From the NCBI GenBank assembly GCA_963971305.1, contig OZ020305.1:12557001-12621000 (forward strand): a DNA stretch of 64,000 bases. The letters are read 5' to 3'. Below the pieces are notes generated by a model. That model saw only the letters and a list, made by a program, of their open reading frames with translations. It searched no databases and was not told where the DNA came from. This document shows, in pieces, positions 56,422 to 64,000 of the stretch (positions are counted from its first letter, which is position 1; each line of letters begins with the position of its first letter). A program made the position numbers and the translations under genes. Source of the stretch: Arcuatula senhousia. Taxonomy: Eukaryota > Mollusca > Bivalvia > Mytilida > Mytilidae.

Positions 56422-57147
56422 TTTAAATAAACGTGTTTTGATGTATAGAAAGAGGGTCTAAAACTTGCTAGATATAAGTGGGGTTATACATTTTTAGAAT
56501 TTCTTTCAAATAAAGCAATATTTTATTAAAGTAAAAAAAATTCTAACAGAATAAATACGATTAAACGCAAATATGCTTTTAACGACAACTCCACTATTAT
56601 GATAACGTCATAATGTAATGTCACCAAGATTAGAGTAATAAAATATACCTATTTATAAAATACCTTTTTAGGGAATTTCATCTAATAAAACGCACAAATA
56701 AACAGCATCCCATATGATTACAGCATTTGTATTTTTTTTATAACAACAAAAGTTTCGAAAAAACAACAACAACAAAATGAAAAAAAAAGATATAGACCCT
56801 CCTTTAATCTTAAAGACTGCCAACATGAATACATATAAGTTTTTATATAGGCATGGAAAAAAATTAAAGTGATAGAATACGCCTTTGCCAAGCAATAATA
56901 AAACAGCTTTGGGGCTAAATTAAAGGGACCTCGAATGATTTTCCTATGGTTTCAAACATTTTCATAGTATATATTTGTACTGATATGTGTTACATTATAT
57001 CACTTTAAAATAACCAAAAAATTGAAAAAAATGAAAACTTTAGACCCTCCTTTTACCTTAAAAATTGCCAACATGCATACACATAAGAATAACCTTGACA
57101 GTTAACTGCATGACGGATGTTGAGGGGAACATTAATACAACAAAGCC
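56422..57147. other. 5' flank of SLC22-like gene, no feature recognised
   Basis: AT-rich. Two loosely similar stretches contain AGACCCTCCTTTAA/TAGACCCTCCTTTTAC with GCCAACATGNATACATA, near 56,796 and 57,043. The promoter could not be placed. Confidence 0.35.
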
Positions 57148-57340
57148 ATGACTTTGTCAGTTGTAAATGATGTCTCCGATCCGGGAGCAAATGAAAATAA
57201 TTCTCTTGGCCCAGATTCGAATGTAGATGGAATTTTGCGGTCTCTTAGACCATTTGGGAAATATCAGCTTATACAGACTGCTTTGTTTATATTGTTTTTC
57301 TTGGAAGATGCTTTTCATTTAATAGCTATAGTCTACATAG
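57148..57340 (+). CDS. SLC22-like exon 1 (start codon)
   Basis: ATG preceded by AAAGCC. A soluble N-terminus of about 38 residues, then TM1. GTAAGT donor. Confidence 0.8.
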
Positions 57341-60300
57341 GTAAGTAAATTAGATTGTAGATATTTTTTTGGTTTTTTTATTACCGTTATGTAAAATATT
57401 CAAGATAAGACAGTGCATGAAAATTGCGTTATAAATGTAAAAATGTTGCAAATAAAACTCCAAAGGGTTCATGAAAAAGAATAACAAGAATATGTCCAAT
57501 AGTCATGATGCCCATTTTCGCAGCATGTTTTTTTTCTGTAATCAATGAACCATGAAAATGATGCAAAGGGTATAATTTAATGTTGATATATCCTCGTAAC
57601 CTGATGTATATCTGTATAGTTTCATGATGATACCATACTTCTAGAACAGGAAGTCACTTAACCGTATAAGTAAACTAGGTATAACACCTTCCTTTTCTAT
57701 GACCCTACAACAAGGAAGATGATGAGACAGATGATGATTTCTTTTGTTCACATCCTGACGTATATCTATTCAGTTTCATGATGATACTCTACTTTCTTCA
57801 CAGTAAAGTAGCTTAAACCTGAAGGTGAATCTAAGAATAACATACCCCTTTTTATGACCAATCAACCATAAAGTTGATGAGACCGTCACAATTTTAGGAG
57901 GATTATCGTTGGTTCATATCCTGATGTATTTGTATAAAATAAGCAGAGGCACCAAAGGGGCATTCTAGTGTCAAAAGTCCGAAAAGGCAACGACAAAACC
58001 GGTAAACATGAAGAACAGCACAAGGAAACACAAAACATAAAAACAACCGAACAGAAATCAACAACGCGAACTCAAGTCGTAACAAGAGTGAACTCGGGTG
58101 CTCCGGAAGAGTAAGCGGTTCCTGCCTGCTATAGCACACCCGCCGCGCTGCCAATTTCCAATTCAGTGTGTCAAATCCGGTAAAGGAAGACAAAACAAAA
58201 CCCTATGACAAACCGACATCTGCACTCATCTGAGAGATAGAAATCCCATATTTATCTATGAGTACATGGTGTCTACCGTAAAATTTCATAATTATACCAT
58301 ACTTCCTTTCATGGTAAACAATCATAAACCTGAAGGTAAAACATGTGGGACGGACGGAGAGACGAATGGACTCGAACTTGACCCTCTACGTTCATAGACA
58401 GGTTAAAACAAGTACAAAAACTTATCTTTGTACATTTTCTGTGATTTTTACATTAATGGTGACGGCTAATGTTATAATATTTTTTTTTTTCAAATTAATA
58501 GTTAAAAGGTAAGTACAACAAAGCCTATCAATGACTTTAAAACTTTCAAGTTTTTCTTGTTATCTTTTTATAATTTTATAATTGTAGGGTTCCGTCCAGA
58601 ATATTCCTGTCAGCATATCAATAAAACAAGTCTACGAACTCAGTATGAATCGGTGCTTTCCAATGTATCCGCATTCGATGTAAAATATCAAAAATGCTCC
58701 ATAGATATCCGAGCGAATTCATCTGAGGGACTAGAAGAGATATCAGCAGAGTGTATCTATGGTTTCAACTACAGCATACCAGATGACTTTTCAACGGTTA
58801 CCGAGGTTAGCACGATGATTTTTTTCTATATTGAAGAACATTGTAAATATCCGAACTGTTTTTCTTTCGGTCTAAATTCAACATTAACATTTTACACAGG
58901 ATCCCGTGCAATCTATAATGTGTACTATAATTTTGCTTTATGATAGTTTGATCAAACCATTTTGCTTAATGTGATGTGGAATAAGTATACACAAAACATG
59001 TAATTATATTTTTGTCAAAAAATCCCTGAGCACTTATAAAGTATTTTTGTCTCGCCTGCGAAGCAGAGCGGGACATAGGTGTTACTTTACCGGCGGCGAC
59101 GGCGACGGCGGCGGCGGCGACGGCGGCGGCGACGGCGGCGTTAACTTTTTGGAAAAGTTTTATGAGCACCTCCATATCTCAAGAACTATAGGTCCTGGGT
59201 TGATGAAACTTGGTATGCATATGCCCCAGTAGTAGCTTAGCACAGTTGCATCCCCATCTTTTGACCTTGACCTTGATTTTCCGGTTGAGTGACTTTGACA
59301 ATTTTCAATACATATAATAGCAATGGAAAAGTTTTGCGAGCACCTCCATATCTCAAGAACTATAGGTCTTGGGTTGATGAAACTTGGTATGCGTATGCCC
59401 CAGTAGTAGCTTAGCACAGTTGCATCCCCATCTTTTGACCTTGACCTTGATTTTCCGGTTGAGTGACTTTGACAATTTTCAATACATATAATAGCAATGG
59501 AAAAGTTTTGCAAGCACCTCCATATCTCAAGAACTATAGGTCCTTGGTTGATGAAACTTGGTATGCATATGCCCCAGTAGTAGTTTAGCTCAGTTGCATC
59601 CCCATCTTTTGACCTTGACCTTGATTTTCCGGTTGAGTGACTTTGACAATTTTCAATACATATAATAGCAATGGAAAAGTTTTGCGAGCACCTCCATATC
59701 TCAAGAACTATAGGTCCTAGGTTGATGAAACTTGGTATGCATATGCCACAGTAATAGCTTACCACAGTTGCATCCCCATCTTTTGACCTTGACCTTGATT
59801 TTTCGGTTCAGTGACTTTGACAATTTTCAATACATATAATAGCAATGGAAAAGTTTTGCGAGCACTTCCATATCTCAAGAACTATAGGTCCTAGGTTGAT
59901 GAAACTTGGTATACATATGCCCCAGTAGTAGCTTAGCACAGTTGCATCCCCATCTTTTGACCTTGACCTTGATTTTCCGGTTGAGTGACTTTGATTATTT
60001 TTTTTGCATATATTTGCAATGTTTAAGTTCTATAAACATCTTTTGATCTCAGAAACTGAAAATCCATGTAAATTCAAAATATAGTGGAAGTAAGAAAGAA
60101 TAATTGTTTCTGATGGTGCCAGCAGGCGAGACATACTTTAGTGTTAACTCTTGTATTTTCAACGTTCCATTTGTTATTAATTTTTAAGTATAACAACTTT
60201 GTAGAAATATATTTTACTTTGACTATTTTAACTGTTTTCAGTGGGACCTTGTGTGCAGTAGAGCAGAAAAATCTGAATTGGCACAAACCATGATCATGTT

Positions 60301-63300
60301 TGGTCAGGCTATGGGTGCAGCTTTGTTCTCCCCGTTAGCAGATAGATTCGGAAGGAAACCCAGCAATTGTGCTGCCAGAGTTCTGTACTTCTTAACTGCT
60401 ATTGCCACTGGGTTTGCACCTAACATTGAGATCTTTACGTTACTGAGATTTCTGCAAGGAACATTTCAAGGAGTATGTTAAACGCACGTATTCTTGACCT
60501 AACTATTCAAACATCAATATATATCAATTGTTTGAGCAATCAGCTAGTTCGTTAGAAAAAGTAAAATATATTTGTTCTTGTTCGTGTTTTCCGATTTTGT
60601 CGTTGCCCTTCCGGACTTTTGACACTCGAATGCCCCGCCCCATTGGTGCCTTTTAGCTTCTTGCTATGTATCGTTAACATGAATGGTTTAATAGAATTGA
60701 ACATTTCATAGCAAATGATAGACTTTTGCATCTGATATTTTCAATCGTTGTCTGCCTTTTGTACCTGGTGTTACAGCGCAACAAGTTCAAAACAGGAATG
60801 GAATTATTTCATATAATTTAATTTCCGAATGAAATAAAAAAAAATCATAGAGAATTTCTAATGCACACTGAAAAAAAATTATTGACCCAATTATAGTTTT
60901 TGCAATTATGTGTATTCTTTTCTTTCTATATTCAGGGAAGTGTTATGACGTTAACCATATTACAGATTGAACTGTTACCCACCAGTTATCGACATTACAG
61001 TGAGAGGTTCCTAATGACGGCTTGGTCAACAGGTGCACTTATCACTACCCTAATTGGCTACTTGTGTAGGAACCTCCCTTGGGTTTATATGCAATGGATT
61101 CTGGGATTGATAACGTTCCATACCGTTTTCGATTGGTTGTAAGTATATGGACGCTTCATTAGAATACAAATAAGTACTGACAACCAAATCTTTAAGCAAC
61201 TTTTAAATAACAGTTTTTCGAATTGATCTAGCCAATTTAACCTTACTCTTAACCTCATGAAGTGTTGCATGTATCCTTAAAATGCTTAGCCTATTACATT
61301 TTTGTGCACAGGTTCTCATGGCATCTTTGATGTTTTATACTGAAAAAAAAAACTACTAGAGCACCTTAATAATAGAACATTCTACAGACAGAATTTAAAA
61401 TAAATATAGGTCCTAGGACACCGCCACTTTATAATGCATTAAAATATTTCAAAATTTTATAATTTGAGATGAACTTGCAGAATAAAGTGAAGAGTAAACT
61501 AATCAATTAAGATTCTGATTTCTGTGAATGGTTTCTGCTGAATAAAATCAATTATAATAAATGGATTTTTTGACATTTTGTCGGACGGTTTTTGAATTTG
61601 TCATCTTAGTTATAATTTGGGTGCCTAGTTCGGTATATTTTGGTTTTATTGTTCCATGCTCTTCATAATCATATTTTTTTCGCTTTTTCAATAATGTTGG
61701 CAGAGCGCCTCTGATGAGTCTTGAATAGACGAAACGCGCGTAAGTCGTAACAAAATTTAATGTCTGGAACTTTGTTGTCATTTTAATTTTAGGCTTTATA
61801 ATTTTCTAGGTTTGTTCATGAGTCAATAAGATGGTTAATTGCTAATGGCAGAACTGTCGATGCTGAAACTTTGATAAGAAAAGCAGCAAAACAAAATGGG
61901 GTTGACTTTAATGATGTAATGAAGGCTGCGACCCCGGCAGTCGAACTTGAAGATAAACAAGGTCAAAAAGAAAATGATGACGAAAACAAAACAAAAGTCC
62001 ACAAGTACACAGTTTTCACCATCTTAAAACAACGGACTCTATTGGGAAGATCGGCGATTTTATGGTTTGCTTGGTAAAGTAGTACTTTATTCAAAAAACT
62101 TAATTCCTGATTTCTTAATTTTTATTTTTTAGATTTATAATATATTATTTATGCATATATCCACTGTGGAGTCTGTTGAATGTAATATCACTTTTGATAT
62201 ATTAGTTCACATTCACATGAAAGCATCTTTTGTTGATCCACATCTCACAAATTCCTTGCTGCATTTTTATTATTATTTTTATTATTTTATAGAGCTACAC
62301 GGCTGACAAGCAAATTGTTAACACGGGGGTACGTTGCTCCCAGGTAGTTGTTATCACTCAAGAAATTTTACGGAAGAAATCATGTGCTTGTATACAAATC
62401 CGGGATTTCTATCTCTCAGATGAGCACAGATGTTGGTTTAACATAGGGTTTTGTAATGTCATTCTTTCCAGATTTGACCAACACAAAATCGATGACGGGT
62501 GTGCTATAGCAAGCATGAACTGCTTACTCTTCCGGAGCACCTGAGTTCCATCTCGTTTCGACTTGAGTTCACGTTGCTGAATGCGGTTTTGTTGTTATGT
62601 GTGTGTATGTCTTATGTTGTTGTGTGGTTTGTTTTGTTATGATGTTTTTTGTCAACCGGTTTTGTCTTTGTCTTGACGGTTTTATGATTACCCCTTTGTT
62701 ACACCTTTGCTTCTCTGAATTTATTTAAGTATTAATTATATTTTCTGTTCTTTTACTCTGAACTACTGATATAAGCAGTGGTCAATGAATCAGAAAATGA
62801 AAGTTGTTAGATATAAAACTTATATCATAATTACAACTCATGTTATTTTCTATTAATGTTTTCCCTTAGGATTACAAATACTATTACATACTACGGTTTG
62901 ATGCTGACCTCCAATAAACTCTCTGGTGATAGATATCTTAACAACACACTTGGAGCTCTTGCTGAATACCCAGCAATCATAATACAACAGCTTCTCATAA
63001 ATAGGTAAATATTTATTGTTCGAATGATTTGGAGCCACGTAAGTTCTAACCATAATCCTAATCCGAGATAAAGAATAGAAAATAATGAGATGTGAAATAA
63101 GTGTACGCAACACAGCTCACATAACAAGCGGCATTTAAGAAAAACAACAATGGACAACCGCCAACAGCCTTCAACGAGGTCAGAAGGAAATGTTACTTAC
63201 TTTGCATTTTCTTCTCATTTCTGTCCTTTATTCAAAAATTAAGGTTTTTGGGTGTTGTCTTGGAATTGGATCCTAGGTTTTAAAAATTACTGTTTTAGGG

Positions 63301-64000
63301 GTGTGTCATGTTACTTATTCGATTTATACTTATTTTGTCAATAAAGTAAGCTTAAAAAAAATCCGCTTCCTTTGTACAAGTCGAGTTAATTTTGTACGAG
63401 TTAATTTGTTTATTTCTGTACTTACTTTTATGTATTTCATATTTTAATAATGTCAATCTTTAAGCCACAAAAGATAAACTAAAATATCATGATTTTTTTT
63501 AAACTTTGGCATAGCTCTGCTTTTTTCTTTTGTTATATTTTTGTATGCATGGCAAATAAACTATTGTCGATATTATTGAATATTCCTGAAAGTTTTCATT
63601 TGAAGACTTCAGCTCTTAATATAAGAACAAAAGCCATTGAAATCCAAAAGTCAAAAACAAAAATTAACAAAAGACAAAAAATCTGTAGATCATTCATTTT
63701 GGGTTTTTTTCATATAAAAGCTTAAAATACAGTGACACCAAGACAAGAAAAACATAGGCTGATCGTGATTTCCATAAGTCTTAGAAAAGTTCAAGCTTAT
63801 TGTAAACTATTGTCGGGAAAAGGGAAGATGATATAGAAGAAAAAGGGTTTGATTTATATCATGAATTGAACATTATTTTTTTGCCTTTTACGGAAAAAAA
63901 GTTAAATACGTGTTTTTTTTATAGGATTGGACGTAAGTGGACGTTAATAATGTTCCATGGCATGGCAGGAATATCAATGCTTTCGGCAATGCTATGCATG
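57148..64000 (+). CDS. SLC22-type organic ion transporter, first seven exons
   Basis: Exons 57148-57340, 58588-58805, 60242-60472, 60936-61138, 61810-62073, 62880-63004 and 63925-64000 (cut by the window) join in one frame, about 436 codons. An MFS membrane transporter of the SLC22 family (organic cation, anion or carnitine transport). Visible: TM1 in exon 1 (LIQTALFILFFLEDAFHLIA); a large extracellular loop in exon 2 with Cys and N-glycosylation sites (NKT, NVS, NSS, NYS); the family signature E-WDLVCSR across the exon 2/3 junction; DRFGRKP between TM2 and TM3; RFLQGTFQG; ELLPTSYRHYSERF; and HESIRWLIANGR, close to the ESPRWL family motif. ATG at 57,148 is the first Met of the frame. A substrate cannot be inferred. 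Confidence 0.85.
57930..58290 (-). mobile_element. RT element 3' remnant in SLC22 intron 1
   Basis: The minus strand carries the end of the RT frame and its 3' region (TCGGACTTTTGACACT-like block, GCTTATTTTATACA end). It is opposite in orientation to most other copies in the window. Confidence 0.65.
58588..58805 (+). CDS. SLC22-like exon 2 (extracellular loop)
   Basis: AATTGTAG acceptor and GTTAGC donor, a weaker donor fixed by the E-WDLVC join to exon 3. The frame stays open past the donor to 58,943, but that part is intronic. Confidence 0.8.
59049..60132 (+). mobile_element. Element I: hairpin-bounded, ~174-bp tandem units
   Basis: It starts with GTCTCGCCTGC-GAA-GCAG stem-loop sequence and GCGGGACATAGG, then a GGCGAC-rich run. 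Five ~174-bp units follow with CTCAAGAACTATAGG, TTGATGAAACTTGGTATGCA, CATCTTTTGACCTTGACC and GAGTGACTTTGACAATTTTC. It ends GCAGGCGAGAC (60122-60132), the inverse of its first 11 bases. It lies in SLC22-like intron 2. The 201-codon minus-strand frame at 59,160-59,765 is only translated repeat. Confidence 0.75.
60242..60472 (+). CDS. SLC22-like exon 3 (TM2-TM4)
   Basis: TGTTTTCAG acceptor and GTATGT donor. Contains WDLVCSRAEKSELAQTMIMF, DRFGRKPSNCAAR and LLRFLQGTFQG. Confidence 0.9.
60570..60665 (+). mobile_element. Short RT element 3' fragment
   Basis: Only the extreme end remains: CCGATTTTGTCGTTGCCCTT, CGGACTTTTGACACTCG and CATTGGTGCC, then GCTTCTT. Confidence 0.55.
60936..61138 (+). CDS. 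SLC22-like exon 4
   Basis: TATATTCAG acceptor and GTAAGT donor. Encodes GSVMTLTILQIELLPTSYRH and two membrane segments. Confidence 0.85.
61705..61751 (+). ncRNA. Type I hammerhead ribozyme motif
   Basis: Core CTGATGA at 61711-61717; stem II GTC-TTGAATA-GAC at 61718-61730; GAAA at 61731-61734; a two-base-pair stem III closing a GCGC loop (A61734-T61741, C61735-G61740); cleavage-site A at 61742. Stem I pairs 61705-61710 with 61743-61748 (GCGCCT with AGTCGT), with one C-T mismatch and one G-T wobble. The order matches type I hammerheads known from animal retroelements and satellite repeats, including bivalves. It lies in SLC22-like intron 4. Activity is untested; the stem I mismatch could weaken it. 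Confidence 0.75.
61810..62073 (+). CDS. SLC22-like exon 5 (central loop)
   Basis: ATTTTCTAG acceptor and GTAAAG donor. Contains FVHESIRWLIANGRTVDAET, KAAKQNGVDFNDV, a charged loop and the start of TM7 (RSAILWFAW). Confidence 0.85.
62292..62720 (+). mobile_element. RT element 3' remnant in SLC22 intron 5
   Basis: GAGCTACACGGCTGACAAGC through the KKFYG- and ISISQM-like frame, then the variant 3' end shared with 44.3-44.8 kb. Confidence 0.65.
62880..63004 (+). CDS. SLC22-like exon 6
   Basis: TTCCCTTAG acceptor and GTAAAT donor. Encodes ITNTITYYGLMLTSNKLSGD and LGALAEYPAIIIQQLLINR. Confidence 0.85.
63005..63924 (+). other. SLC22-like intron 6, no other feature seen
   Basis: AT-rich intron. Frames at 63,489 and on the minus strand near 63,000 show no recognisable domain. 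Confidence 0.5.
63925..64000 (+). CDS. SLC22-like exon 7, cut by window end
   Basis: TTTTTATAG acceptor. Encodes IGRKWTLIMFHGMAGISMLS and continues beyond 64,000. Completes R-IGRKW, the second MFS loop motif. Confidence 0.85.

Noticed and set aside
59160..59765. 201-codon minus-strand frame with four ~58-residue repeats
   Set aside because: It is the translated ~174-bp tandem unit of element I; 174 is a multiple of three, so the frame stays open by length alone.

Overview
The window looks like nuclear DNA of an invertebrate animal, most likely a bivalve mollusc such as a mussel. This is inferred from AT-rich sequence, GT-AG introns, a B-box/NHL-like protein, truncated retroelements in introns, Penelope-like reverse transcriptase and a metazoan-type hammerhead ribozyme motif. 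I cannot name the species.

Three layers can be separated. (1) Positions 1-32,260 hold no recognisable protein gene. This part is a head-to-tail concatemer, all in one orientation, of about 29 non-autonomous repeat elements of seven families (called A-G here), plus 19 short hairpin monomers. Most of the long elements start near TCTT after an (ATT)n tract and end in a stem-loop followed by CTAG and TT. That layout resembles Helitron/Helentron-derived elements with internal tandem repeats. Their bodies are built from ~105-120 bp units centred on AAAATGGCCGCC. Two large near-identical internal duplications (offsets ~11.30 kb and ~8.57 kb) and two simple insertions are superimposed on the array.

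(2) Positions 34,621-51,856 (+ strand) carry ten exons that join in one frame into the C-terminal 534 residues of a DC-STAMP-domain protein (DCST1/DCST2-like, the sperm-egg fusion family), ending in a Cys-rich RING-like domain and an acidic, coiled tail. Its 5' exons are not seen, so the repeat array may lie inside or just upstream of this gene. The introns hold reverse transcriptase remnants, a poly(A)-only insertion with a 12-bp target duplication, and a 2,256-bp tandem duplication. That duplication copies a Penelope-like RT fragment, a palindromic MITE and part of a RING exon.

(3) Positions 53,351-55,007 (+) encode a B-box protein with a coiled coil and NHL-like C-terminus. Positions 57,148-64,000 (+) encode the first seven exons of an SLC22-type organic ion transporter that runs off the window. 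Between and inside these genes are two more repeat-bearing elements (55,460-56,421 and 59,049-60,132) and a hammerhead ribozyme motif (61,705-61,751).

The most unusual content is the repeat system. Families with unrelated bodies share a terminal architecture (GACAT core, family-specific hairpin, CTAG), a recurring GAAACTTGGTAT-like motif, and a very dense field of YY1/Pho-like GCCGCCATTTT sites.
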